This document shows, piece by piece, positions 35,544 through 43,871 of a stretch of DNA of 64,000 nucleotides. The translations under genes were made by a program, and so were the position numbers. Source of the DNA: Caldilineaceae bacterium. GTDB taxonomy: Bacteria; Chloroflexota; Anaerolineae; Caldilineales; Caldilineaceae. The stretch spans positions 62,001-126,000 of the forward strand of contig JAPKMW010000019.1 of assembly GCA_026645575.1 (NCBI GenBank), in the 5' to 3' direction. How positions within the stretch are numbered: position 1 is the stretch's first letter; every line of letters starts with the position of its first letter. Under the pieces are notes generated by a model, which was not told the origin of the DNA, made no database searches, and worked only from the letters and a program-made list of their open reading frames with translations.

Positions 35544-35584
35544 GAAGCAGAACGAAGGACTGTCGCGTAAGGCCATTATACATT

Positions 35585-35900
35585 ATGAGTGAGATCGATA
35601 AAAGCCTGAAGCGGCTGGCGACGCATTATATAGATCCACCGCTGGGATTATCAAACGCCCATCGAAGAGACAATGGAAGCGTTCCATGATGCGGTAAAGG
35701 CCGGCAAGGCGCGCTACATCGGCGTGTCCTCCATTTGGCGTGCCGCGGGCTTATGGCTCTCTAGCCTGGCTGTTGCAGAAAGTGCCTGTAGTCGCGCTGG
35801 TGATCGGCGCCACAAGGAGAGTATGGTACACTTGCTTTCACTCCCCGCGTTCCGCACGCTGTGTGGAATGTCCATCCTGACGCAACGCGTCTTATCCTAG
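35585..35900 (+). pseudogene. Aldo/keto reductase relic, frameshifted
   Basis: Reading frames must be switched to follow it: [11 protein letters not shown] (from ATG 35,585) continues after a frameshift as [20 protein letters not shown] and [11 protein letters not shown], the central barrel part of an aldo-keto reductase of a different subfamily from 33,011. The N- and C-terminal thirds are missing, and downstream sequence to 35,900 has no recognisable domain. This explains the 370-bp gap between the MarR gene and the DUF4038 gene. Confidence 0.75.
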
Positions 35901-35913
35901 ATCGACAACGACC

Positions 35914-37221
35914 ATGACAACAACCCAATTTCGCTTGCAAGTCACCCCCAACCGCCGCTTTCTCCAATACGCTGATGGCACGCCCTTTTTCTACTTGGGC
36001 GACACCGCCTGGGAACTCTTCCACCGTTTGACGCTGGCCGAGGCCGACCGTTACCTAGCCAATCGCGCGGCCAAAGGCTTTACCGTGATTCAAGCCGTGG
36101 CGTTGGCCGAGTTGGAGGGCCTCACCACCCCCAACGCCAATGGCGATCTCCCGCTGTATGATCAAGACCCCACCCGACCCAACGAAGCCTACTTCCGCCA
36201 TGTGGACGCCATCGTTGCTCGCACCAATGAGTTGGGATTGGTCATGGGCCTGTTGCCCACGTGGGGGAGCTATTGGCGGCAATCGGGCTGGAACGCCAAC
36301 CCCATCTTCACGCCCGAATCGGCTTACAGCTATGGCCGCTTCCTGGGCGAACGGTATCGCCAGAGCAGCCTGATCTGGATTCTGGGTGGCGACCGCAATG
36401 TCACCGACGACGCGGAACTCGCCATCATCACCAACATGGCCGCAGGGTTGAGCGCGGGCGATGGCGGTGTCCACCTCAAGACCTTCCATCCGATTGGGCC
36501 GGGACGTTCAGCCGAACTCTTCCCCGATGCGGCATGGCTGGACTTCCACATGTGCCAGAGTTCCCACGGTGCGCATGACCACGACAACGGCCTCTTTATC
36601 GACGCCGATTATGCCCAAGCACCCACCAAGCCAACCCTGGATGGCGAGCCGCGCTATGAGACGATTCCGGTGGGTTTCTACTTTCAACACTACAACCGCT
36701 ATGACCGCTTTGATGCCTATGATGTGCGCCAGGCCGCCTATTGGGCCATGCTGGCGGGGGCGTGTGGTCATACCTATGGCAACAACAATATCTGGCAGAT
36801 GTGGGACGTGGGGCGCAAAGCTGTTCTCTTCGCTGACATCCCCTGGTACGAAGCAATGGATCATCCCGGCGCCTTTCAAATGGGGCTGTTGCGCCGTCTC
36901 TTCACCAGTCGCGCCTTTCAGACGTTACGCCCTGCACCGGAATTGATCGTGGATGGGCCGCGTCACGGTGGGGCTAAGGTGCGGGCGGCTTGTGCCGAAG
37001 ATGGTTCCTTTGCCTTTGTCTATTCACCACGTGGCGAAGCCTTCACGGTGGATCGCTGGCGACTCATGACCTCACGTCTCAAGGAAAGCTGGTTTGACCC
37101 GCGCTATGGCAGCGAACACCACATCCATACGGCTGATAACGGTGCAATCCAGACCTATACCCCACCCACCAGCGGGCGCGGCAACGACTGGCTCTTGATT
37201 TTGGATGGTGAAGCCGTATGA
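35914..37221 (+). CDS. DUF4038 (apiosidase-like) glycoside hydrolase
   Basis: The 435-residue protein begins with the DUF4038 pattern: RRFLQYADGTPFFYLGDTAWELFHRLTLAEADRYLANRAAKGF, then GLVMGLLPTWGSYW near 108, and SLIWILGGDRN near 150 with the likely catalytic acid. The C-terminal ~100 residues (AEDGSFAFVYSPRGEAFTV... WFDPRYG) match the collagen-binding-like domain that closes GH140 apiosidase-type proteins. It probably acts on plant pectin side chains, but no signal peptide is seen, so the site of action is unclear. Confidence 0.88.
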   Translation: MTTTQFRLQVTPNRRFLQYADGTPFFYLGDTAWELFHRLTLAEADRYLANRAAKGFTVIQAVALAELEGLTTPNANGDLPLYDQDPTRPNEAYFRHVDAIVARTNELGLVMGLLPTWGSYWRQSGWNANPIFTPESAYSYGRFLGERYRQSSLIWILGGDRNVTDDAELAIITNMAAGLSAGDGGVHLKTFHPIGPGRSAELFPDAAWLDFHMCQSSHGAHDHDNGLFIDADYAQAPTKPTLDGEPRYETIPVGFYFQHYNRYDRFDAYDVRQAAYWAMLAGACGHTYGNNNIWQMWDVGRKAVLFADIPWYEAMDHPGAFQMGLLRRLFTSRAFQTLRPAPELIVDGPRHGGAKVRAACAEDGSFAFVYSPRGEAFTVDRWRLMTSRLKESWFDPRYGSEHHIHTADNGAIQTYTPPTSGRGNDWLLILDGEAV

Positions 37222-37317
37222 TCAACCGCCGACTAACTAGTTTCAGCAAAGTTTGCCATATCATTCACGCTCGATGATTGAGGACACAGCTTTGCTGTCA
37301 GGGGGGCGAAATTAGGT

Positions 37318-38688
37318 TTATGCCTGTGCTTCGCCCAACTGCGTGAACATAAACACATTGAACTCAATCGCCCGCCCAATATCGCTCACGCGGATGTGTT
37401 CGTTCGGCGCGTGGGCGCCGCTGGCATAATAGGCCGGGTTTCCCGATGTCGAAAGGCCCAAGACGCCGACGTTGTTCTTCATGGCGCCGAGCAAAGGCAG
37501 GGTGCCGCCGCCGAGGGGGATGATCTTCGGTTCCTGGCCGGTGAAGGTCTGGCAGATGTCCATCATCTTTTGTACGAACGGCCCTTCCAGCGGCGTGACG
37601 ACCGGATCGCCGCTGCCCAATTGGGTGACTTTCACGTCATCAAAGCCCTGCGCCGCCAGGTGCGCCTGCAATTTTGCCAAAATATCATCGGGGCGTTGAT
37701 TGGGCACGAGACGAAAATCCATCTTGGCCATTGCTTTGGCCGGCAGCACAGTCTTCACGCCCGGCTCCGTATAGCCGGTGAGGAAGCCAGCGATGTTGGC
37801 CGTCGGCTCATAGACTGCGATTTCGAGATCGTAGCCACTCCGGTTGTGCAGGAAAGCATCGATGCCGTACATCGCCTTTGCTCTGGCTTCCTGTTCCAGA
37901 TCAACATTGGCGCGAGATGCCGCTTGCTCCATTGCCGTTGGCTCGCGTACATCATCATAGAAGCCGGGGATCAGCACCCGACCGTTGTCATCTTTCAAGC
38001 TGGCAAGCGCCTTGACCAGGCGCCAGGCTGCACTGGGGAGGTTATGGGCGCCACCGGAATGAGCATCGCGTGCCATTGTTTCTACGCTGTACTCGACATA
38101 TAGCAGGCCCCGGAAACCGACGGCAATATGGGCTTGCCCTTTTTCGTTGAAGCCGCCGCCTTCCCAGAGGGCGCCATCGGTCTTCAAGAGATGGCCATAC
38201 TGCCGCGTCATGGCATCGAAGTGGGTGCTGCCGATCTCCTCTTCGCCTTCAATGATCCACTTGAGGGTAATCGGAAATTCGCCCTGCGTGGCTTGAATGG
38301 CGCGGATGGCGCAGATGCGTGCAATCAACTCGGCTTTGTTATCACAGATGCCACGGGCCACCAGCTTGCCCTCTTTCTCCGTGACGGTGAAGGGCGGGCT
38401 ATCCCACAGTTCAATGGGCGTTTCCGGTTGCACGTCATAGTGGTTGTAGAGCAAAAGCGTGAAATCACTTTTGCCTTTGAGCGTGCCATAAACATAATTA
38501 GGCGCGCCTTCCACTGCCAATTGACGCGTCTCGAAGCCAGTCTCTTTGAGCAAGGTTTCTACCCAATCCGCCGTCTCGCTCATCATCCGGTTCTGGGCGG
38601 CGACACTTTCCAGGCGGCAATAGTCAGCAATAAGGGCTTTGAAGTTTTGGGCTTGTATTTCTAGTTCTTGGGCCAGTCGTTCATTCAT
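37318..38688 (-). CDS. M20 family metallopeptidase (dipeptidase)
   Basis: The product of 456 residues has the M20 zinc ligands in LYNHYDVQPE near 79 (His, catalytic Asp), GICDNKAEL near 112, EGEEEIGS near 145 (catalytic Glu), Asp/Glu near 170 and the late His in SGAHAPNEHI near 425. A dimerisation domain with AHSGGAHNLPSAAWRL lies between. It belongs to the larger dipeptidase/CNDP-like branch. ATG 38,688 is chosen because AAGGAT lies upstream; the frame extends 14 codons further. Probably cytosolic; substrate unknown. Confidence 0.92.
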   Translation of the reverse strand: MNERLAQELEIQAQNFKALIADYCRLESVAAQNRMMSETADWVETLLKETGFETRQLAVEGAPNYVYGTLKGKSDFTLLLYNHYDVQPETPIELWDSPPFTVTEKEGKLVARGICDNKAELIARICAIRAIQATQGEFPITLKWIIEGEEEIGSTHFDAMTRQYGHLLKTDGALWEGGGFNEKGQAHIAVGFRGLLYVEYSVETMARDAHSGGAHNLPSAAWRLVKALASLKDDNGRVLIPGFYDDVREPTAMEQAASRANVDLEQEARAKAMYGIDAFLHNRSGYDLEIAVYEPTANIAGFLTGYTEPGVKTVLPAKAMAKMDFRLVPNQRPDDILAKLQAHLAAQGFDDVKVTQLGSGDPVVTPLEGPFVQKMMDICQTFTGQEPKIIPLGGGTLPLLGAMKNNVGVLGLSTSGNPAYYASGAHAPNEHIRVSDIGRAIEFNVFMFTQLGEAQA

Positions 38689-39041
38689 TGGATTATCCTT
38701 TGTAATGATTGGGGCAGGTTGGTTGCCCACTGTTTTCTCTTTTCACGCGCTGGTCGGTGTCACTGGACGCCTTTGACTAAGCTATATTATGCCGCAATCA
38801 TGCAGCTCAGTGCAAGCGTATTTCCTGTCCAAATCGTGAGCGCTTTGTCGAATTGCTTACCGTAGGTTATAATGGCCTTATTGTTACCACTACAGCAAAC
38901 CCAATCATTGCCCTGATCAACAGGAAACTCGACGATTTTTCGCCAGTGGCTGACCTGGCCCATGCTTCCATCTTCCCGGCGCGTTGGTATATCGCGCCGG
39001 CCTTTGCTGCCAGGCTGTTCATGCCCAAGAAAGGATGACTG
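38689..39041. other. 353-bp divergent promoter region
   Basis: The gap separates the M20 gene (minus) from the deaminase operon (plus). A clear plus-strand promoter lies at 38,845-38,873. A TTG-started ORF of 61 codons (38,853-39,038) is present but has no SD or recognisable motif and I do not call it. Nothing else is seen. Confidence 0.6.
38845..38873 (+). promoter_or_regulatory. Promoter for the deaminase/carnitine dehydrogenase operon
   Basis: TTGTCG (38,845-38,850) and a perfect TATAAT (38,868-38,873) are spaced by 17 bp. The leader to ATG 39,042 would be about 160 nt. Confidence 0.65.
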
Positions 39042-39539
39042 ATGCAAGCTGATTTGCTCGCCCCGGCCCTTGCTACCTTGGATTTAGCCGCCTTTATGCG
39101 TGAAGCCCTCTATGAGGCCGAACAGGCCGGTTTAGCCGGCGAACTACCCATCGGCGCGGTAGTGGTGATCGACGGTCAGATTATCGCTCGTGGGCGCGCC
39201 CGACACAACGAACAACGCAATCAACTCTGTCACGCCGAACTCAATGCGCTACTCGCCGGTGGGGAAGCGCTGTGGGAACACCATGACCGCGCAATTCTTT
39301 TCACCAGCGCCGAGCCTTGCCCCCTCTGTTTGGGCGCAGCCGTGATGGCGGATGTCCCCCATATTATCTTTGCAGCCCATGATGAAGTGGTCCATTCGCG
39401 CAAGACCGTCGCCGAAAATCCCTATGTCCGTCGGCATATTCAAAGCTATTACGGCGGCGTCCTTGAAGCGGAAGCCCATACGATTATGGCGCGTTTTAAT
39501 CCGACGCTGCTCCGGCGCGTCACAACGGATCACGAATAA
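39042..39539 (+). CDS. Nucleoside deaminase (TadA/guanine deaminase-like)
   Basis: The 165-residue protein has the zinc-dependent deaminase motifs: CHAELNAL near 66 (His ligand and catalytic Glu) and EPCPLCLGA near 91 (two Cys ligands). The N-terminal MREALYEAEQAGLAGELPIGAVVV is typical of TadA, but the C-terminal part is longer and lacks the tRNA-binding signature I would expect, so a free-base or nucleoside deaminase is possible. AAAGGA precedes ATG 39,042. It is 10 bp from lcdH and probably cotranscribed. Confidence 0.88.
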   Translation: MQADLLAPALATLDLAAFMREALYEAEQAGLAGELPIGAVVVIDGQIIARGRARHNEQRNQLCHAELNALLAGGEALWEHHDRAILFTSAEPCPLCLGAAVMADVPHIIFAAHDEVVHSRKTVAENPYVRRHIQSYYGGVLEAEAHTIMARFNPTLLRRVTTDHE

Positions 39540-39549
39540 AGGAACACCC

Positions 39550-40527
39550 ATGACTCGTCCTCTTCCTACGGGAGTGCAATACGTAGGCATTATCGGCACC
39601 GGTGTCATCGGCGGCGGTTGGGCTGCTCACTTTTTACGCAACGGCATGGATGTCGTCGCCTATGATCCCGCTCCTGGCGCTGAAGACAAATTGCGCCGCC
39701 GCATTGCCGATGTCTGGCCAGCGTTGACGCGGTTGGGGCTGCACGCCGATGCCAGCCCGGATCGGTTGACCTTTGCGCCCAGCTTGGCTACCGCGGTGGC
39801 TGAGGCCGAATTCGTTCAAGAAAATGCGCCCGAACGCGCCCAGATCAAGATCGACACCCTGGCCGCCATCGACGCTGCCACACCGGTCGATACGGTGATC
39901 GCCAGCAGCACCTCTGGCTACGCCATGACCATGATGGCGCAAAATTGTCGTCACCCGGAGCGCTGTGTCGTCGCCCATCCCTTTAACCCGCCCTATCTCA
40001 TGCCGGTGGTGGAAGTGGTGGCGGGGGAAAAGACCGCGCCGGAAGCACACGATTGGGCCGTCGCTTTTTATCGCGCTACCGGCAAACAACCGCTCAAACT
40101 GACCAAAGAGATCCCCGGTTTTGTTGCGGATCGACTCATGGAAGCAATTTGGCGCGAAGCGTTGCACATGATCAACAACGACATGGCGACTGTGGAGGAG
40201 ATCGACGCCGCCATCCGTTACGGCCCCGGCCTCCGTTGGGCGCTCATGGGACCGTTGACGGTGCTGCACCTTGGCGGTGGCGAGGGGGGCATGGCTCATC
40301 TCATCCACCAATTTGGCCCTTCGCTCAAAGAGCCGTGGACCTTCTTGGAGGCGCCCGAACTGACCGATGAACTGGCGCAAAAGGTGATCGATGGCTGCGC
40401 TAATCTGACCCAAGGCTTTTCGATCCGCGACTTGGAGCAGGAGCGGGATGATCTGCTGATCAAGCTGTTAGCGATGCTCAAGGAAAGTCGTCTCTGGCAC
40501 TTGGGGGAGAACACAACAACGGATTGA
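39550..40527 (+). CDS. lcdH: L-carnitine dehydrogenase (3-hydroxyacyl-CoA dehydrogenase fold)
   Basis: The start chosen is ATG 39,550 (AAAGGA upstream); the frame runs back into the deaminase gene. The 325-residue protein has GTGVIGGGW as the NAD site near 17, VAYDPAPGAEDKLRRRI, QENAPERAQIK near 93, STSGYAMTMM and HPFNPPYLMPVVEVV near 140, and PGFVADRLMEAIWREALHM near 190. These match L-carnitine dehydrogenases more closely than 3-hydroxybutyryl-CoA dehydrogenases. The reaction would be carnitine to 3-dehydrocarnitine. A gamma-butyrobetaine dioxygenase gene follows, which supports the assignment. Confidence 0.85.
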   Translation: MTRPLPTGVQYVGIIGTGVIGGGWAAHFLRNGMDVVAYDPAPGAEDKLRRRIADVWPALTRLGLHADASPDRLTFAPSLATAVAEAEFVQENAPERAQIKIDTLAAIDAATPVDTVIASSTSGYAMTMMAQNCRHPERCVVAHPFNPPYLMPVVEVVAGEKTAPEAHDWAVAFYRATGKQPLKLTKEIPGFVADRLMEAIWREALHMINNDMATVEEIDAAIRYGPGLRWALMGPLTVLHLGGGEGGMAHLIHQFGPSLKEPWTFLEAPELTDELAQKVIDGCANLTQGFSIRDLEQERDDLLIKLLAMLKESRLWHLGENTTTD

Positions 40528-40544
40528 GGAGGCAACTGATTTTG

Positions 40545-40685
40545 TAACTACTAGGACAATGTTCAATTAGAAGCAGACCTCCGGGAAGGGGTCAGGAACA
40601 ATCGCCAAATTTGAGAAAACCTTTGACCCCTTCCCGGAGGTCTGCTGGTGCCCCGATCGCGAATCTAACATTGTCGTAGTCGTTA
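40545..40685. repeat. Nested inverted repeats with perfect 23-bp inner arms
   Basis: Inner arms 40,572-40,594 and 40,624-40,646 (core GACCTCCGGGAAGGGGTC) are exact complements. Outer arms 40,545-40,563 and 40,667-40,685 (CTAGGACAATGTT type) match at 17 of 19 positions. The CCGGGAAGG core also occurs at 9289-9347. Confidence 0.8.
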
Positions 40686-40795
40686 CCTGATTTTTACCTT
40701 TAGGCCACAATGGCCCATAGCGTCGCCCTACCTAGCCAACAAATCTGTTGCTACCCAAATCTGTTGTAGTACCACGGGACAACCAAATAACCAAA

Positions 40796-40874
40796 GGGTG
40801 CGTCCCATTTTGGGGAATTGCAAATAGGGCTATCGAAAGCGCCCGGTGCAATTCCCCAACTGTGGTACGCACCC
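40796..40874 (+). promoter_or_regulatory. Leader hairpin upstream of the gamma-butyrobetaine dioxygenase
   Basis: GGGTGCGTCCCA-TTTTGGGGAATTGCA (40,796-40,822) faces TGCAATTCCCCAACTGTGG-ACGCACCC (40,847-40,874). It ends 18 nt before ATG 40,893. It may be another dispersed repeat or a leader structure. Confidence 0.5.
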
Positions 40875-40892
40875 ATAACCAAAGGACAATCC

Positions 40893-42080
40893 ATGTCACC
40901 CAACGCCATTCCCACGCCTGACTTTGAAAGCTATGCCATGACCTGCGCCGTGACTGCCGCCACGATAGACCAGGAAACGGTCAACGTCACCTGGGCCGAC
41001 GGCCAACGAAGCCGCTTTCACTTTCTCTGGCTGCGCGACAACTGCGCCTGCGAACAGTGTATCGACAGCGGTTCCCATGAACGGGTCTATAGCATCCTTG
41101 ACATACCGGCTGATCTACAGGCGCGCACGGCAACGGTTGGCAACTTGGGCGGTTTGCAAGTCACTTGGTCGGATGGTCATCATAGCCACTATCATCCCGG
41201 CTGGCTACGCCACTTTGACTATGCCAACGGCAGCCGACCGGTGGAAAGCTGGCCGGTGGCGACGTGGCATCGCTCCTTAGAACAGAACTTGCCGCTCTTT
41301 ACGGCGGATGCGGTTCTGAATGATGAAGATGCGCACTATGACTTTCTCTGCGCCATTCGCCGCTTGGGGATCGCCCTTGTCACTGGTGTGCCGAAAGATG
41401 GCGCCACTTTTGAACGGCTGTCGAGTAAGGCTGGTCTGCTGCGCGATATGAACTGGGGCAAAATCTTTGAGATTGTCACCGACCCGCAGGGCGAGTATGT
41501 CGCCAATCGCAACCACCCGCTCGATGCTCATTCGGACGCCGCCACGCGCGAACACATGCCGGGCCTGCAAATCTTCCAGTGTGTGGAAAATAGCTCGGAG
41601 GGGGGCGAAAGTTTTTGGGTCGATGGCTTCTATTTGGCCGACCTGCTGCGTCGTGACCATCCTGACGCGTGGCACTTGTTGTCCACTGTCCCCTGGGAGC
41701 AGGCCAACCGTTCCGGCGGCACCCATTACCGCTGGAATGCGCCGATCTTTGACCTGGATCGTTACGGTAATGTCACCGCCGTGCGCGACACCACTTGGCT
41801 GCGCGAACCCTTGCGCGCCGATTTTGATTTGACACCCCGCCTCTACGCCGCTTACCGGCTTTATTCGCAACTCAAAGCGGATCGGGCGAATCAAGTGGAG
41901 CGCAAACTGGTAGAAGGGGATGTCGCCTTTGTCAACAACCGGCGTGTGCTACATGGGCGACGAGGGTTTAACAGCAGCAGTGGTCTCCGCCATATTCGCA
42001 CCTGTTACGGTGAGTTGGAAGAGCTACATTCCTCGATCCGTATGATTGAACGAGTACGCCTGGCGCGGCAAGTTCGGTAA
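40893..42080 (+). CDS. Gamma-butyrobetaine dioxygenase-like (DUF971 + TauD/TfdA)
   Basis: The 395-residue protein has the N-terminal DUF971-type zinc domain (LWLRDNCACEQCIDSGSHERV near 46) and a C-terminal TauD-like 2-oxoglutarate dioxygenase domain. The iron ligands are visible: His213 and Asp215 in DAHSDAATREHMPG, and His354 in NNRRVLHGRRGF. This two-domain order is that of gamma-butyrobetaine and trimethyllysine hydroxylases. With the carnitine dehydrogenase gene upstream, it probably makes carnitine from gamma-butyrobetaine. AAAGGA precedes ATG 40,893, preferred over an earlier in-frame ATG inside the hairpin. Confidence 0.87.
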   Translation: MSPNAIPTPDFESYAMTCAVTAATIDQETVNVTWADGQRSRFHFLWLRDNCACEQCIDSGSHERVYSILDIPADLQARTATVGNLGGLQVTWSDGHHSHYHPGWLRHFDYANGSRPVESWPVATWHRSLEQNLPLFTADAVLNDEDAHYDFLCAIRRLGIALVTGVPKDGATFERLSSKAGLLRDMNWGKIFEIVTDPQGEYVANRNHPLDAHSDAATREHMPGLQIFQCVENSSEGGESFWVDGFYLADLLRRDHPDAWHLLSTVPWEQANRSGGTHYRWNAPIFDLDRYGNVTAVRDTTWLREPLRADFDLTPRLYAAYRLYSQLKADRANQVERKLVEGDVAFVNNRRVLHGRRGFNSSSGLRHIRTCYGELEELHSSIRMIERVRLARQVR

Positions 42081-42175
42081 CGGAGGAGTTGGCCCAAGGG
42101 CGCCCGCCACGTGCGAACCAGACTTCTAGCCGGCCCAAAGAGTGATGATCGTTAGGAAATTGTCTCTGCCCAACT

Positions 42176-42243
42176 ATCATCGCGAATCATAGGATTTGCG
42201 AATCAACACAGGAAGATTCGCAAATCCTATGATTCGCGATGAT
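42176..42243. repeat. Perfect 29-bp inverted repeat
   Basis: 42,176-42,204 and 42,215-42,243 are exact complements around a 10-nt loop (core CGCGAATCATAGGATTTGCG). It lies between convergent genes (ends at 42,080 and 42,277) and is the longest perfect stem in the window. The words GCGAATCATAGG and GATTTGCGAATC suggest an internally repetitive arm. Confidence 0.85.
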
Positions 42244-42276
42244 ATGGTTCACGCCCCGGAGTCTTAAATGCTGCGT

Positions 42277-43695
42277 TCAATAACTGTGCCACGGTGGCGT
42301 AAATGCTGTGTTGGGCAACTGTAAATGGGTTTCTGCAATCGCTTTCGCCGCCTGCTGTCCCGATTCCAACGCCGCATGAACCGTGCCATAGTGCGTTAGA
42401 TGGGTCGCTTCGCCGGCAAAGTAGAGCCGCTCATTGACCGGTTCGGCATAGGTCACACGGTCTTCACTACGATTGCCCACCGCCGGGTAGGAATAGCTAC
42501 CCATCGCCCACGGATCGCTCAACCAGCGGGTGAAGACATAATCAACCGGATCGGGAACGGTAGGGCCAAACATACGGCGCAAGGTGCTCATTCCCTGGTT
42601 TAATACTTCTTCCTCCGTGCCATATCGGTCAAAGTGAGCGCCGGTGTACCCATCGGTAAAGGACATGAGAATTGGTTGTTGTACCACCGGCCACAAACTA
42701 ATCCACGACGTAAAGATGCCGCGGCGGGTTGGTTCATCGAGTAAGGCCAAAAAGCGATTCCGGTTCTCTGCCCAGAAGACATAGGGGAAACGCAAGACTA
42801 GCTTATTCAAAGAGCCATCACCCCCATAGCCGATGCGCGCAATCGCTTCGCTCTTAGCCGGCGGCAACGGGGGATCAAAACGTACTTTACCGCTTGTGAG
42901 AAGGGCTAATGGTACGGTGATCAGGGCAACATCGGCGCGATAACGCTTTTGTGTGGTCATAACCGTGACGCCGCTGTCGTCATAGCCGATACACTCCACT
43001 GGCTCATGTACGCAGATGGTTAAGCCTTGGGCCGCGTCGTTGATCAACTGACTATAGCCGCCACGGGGCAGCGCATTGACCATGGAGACTTCTTTGGGAA
43101 ACCACTCGCGCAGGTCAAGCTGATCAGCCGGCGCGCCCTGCACCCCTTCGGCCATCGACACGCGCCAGGCCAACACGCGCTGGTCAAGTGGACGCAGGCG
43201 ACGGCTAGTGAGCAGTGGCTCCAGCGCATCGGCCAGGGAGATCTGTGGAATGCGCCCGGCCTCCACTTCACGTTGAACACGCGCCGAGTGGCGTTGGATC
43301 GCCCGATTGGCATAGAGCCGACTGCGCCACGCCCGGTCCAACACCTCCCCTTCGGCGTGAAATTGCCCATTGGCAAAGACAAAGCGCGTCTCCTCCGAAG
43401 TGACGGCCAGCCCAATGCCCAACGCCCCACACCAATCGGCCAGCGGGTTATGGTCGGCGCCATGGACCCAGGAAGCGCCCAAATCACAGGGCGCACCCAG
43501 CCGCTGATCCGTCCAAATGCGTCCGCCTAACCGGTTGCGCGCCTCTAACACGGTGACAGCACAACCGCTGTCATGCAACATGCGGGCGGCCACGAGTCCC
43601 GCCATCCCTGCACCGATCACGATCACGTTGAGTGGGGCGCGTTTGGACTCCGTTTGCCCTACGCGCTCGGCCCACGGCCCAGAATTTCGCATCAT
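42277..43695 (-). CDS. Flavin-containing amine oxidase
   Basis: The 472-residue protein has the FAD site NVIVIGAGMAGLVAARMLHDSG near 23, then LEARNRLGGRIWTDQ near 52, and DLGASWVHG near 72. The C-terminal FAD segment LYFAGEATHLTHYGTVHAALESGQQAAKAI closes the fold. The pattern fits polyamine oxidases and LSD1-like amine oxidases. The substrate amine is unknown; a link to the quaternary-amine genes downstream is possible by position only. AGGTG precedes ATG 43,695. Confidence 0.92.
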   Translation of the reverse strand: MMRNSGPWAERVGQTESKRAPLNVIVIGAGMAGLVAARMLHDSGCAVTVLEARNRLGGRIWTDQRLGAPCDLGASWVHGADHNPLADWCGALGIGLAVTSEETRFVFANGQFHAEGEVLDRAWRSRLYANRAIQRHSARVQREVEAGRIPQISLADALEPLLTSRRLRPLDQRVLAWRVSMAEGVQGAPADQLDLREWFPKEVSMVNALPRGGYSQLINDAAQGLTICVHEPVECIGYDDSGVTVMTTQKRYRADVALITVPLALLTSGKVRFDPPLPPAKSEAIARIGYGGDGSLNKLVLRFPYVFWAENRNRFLALLDEPTRRGIFTSWISLWPVVQQPILMSFTDGYTGAHFDRYGTEEEVLNQGMSTLRRMFGPTVPDPVDYVFTRWLSDPWAMGSYSYPAVGNRSEDRVTYAEPVNERLYFAGEATHLTHYGTVHAALESGQQAAKAIAETHLQLPNTAFTPPWHSY

Positions 43696-43809
43696 TTTAC
43701 ACCTGATTTGGTTTGCATCAAACGATAACTTGTTCTATTCTACCCGAATCGCTTGCGTTTGCCAATGGTCGGCTGCCCTGCCGTAATGCCAATGTTGGAG
43801 CGTGCTATG

Positions 43810-43846
43810 TGATGCGTGGTTTGTGTTTGTTGAAGACCACGCATCA
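43810..43846. repeat. 11-bp hairpin (TGATGCGTGGT)
   Basis: 43,810-43,820 and 43,836-43,846 are exact complements. It lies in the divergent gap, 25 nt upstream of the lipoprotein start, so it would be in the leader of that mRNA. Confidence 0.5.
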
Positions 43847-43871
43847 TGCCGATTGATAAAGGAGAAATGGC

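Larger units (their letters stand above)
40528..40892. other. 365-bp repeat-filled intergenic region
   Basis: The gap between lcdH and the dioxygenase gene holds no gene. It contains the nested hairpin at 40,545-40,685, a direct repeat of CAAATCTGTTG near 40,739 and 40,757, and the leader hairpin at 40,796-40,874. Confidence 0.7.

Noticed and set aside
37396..38103. Plus-strand ORF of 235 codons antisense to the M20 peptidase
   Set aside because: Shadow frame without any motif; the M20 metal ligands are complete on the other strand.
38853..39038. TTG-started 61-codon ORF in the leader of the deaminase gene
   Set aside because: No SD, starts within the promoter, and no recognisable protein features.
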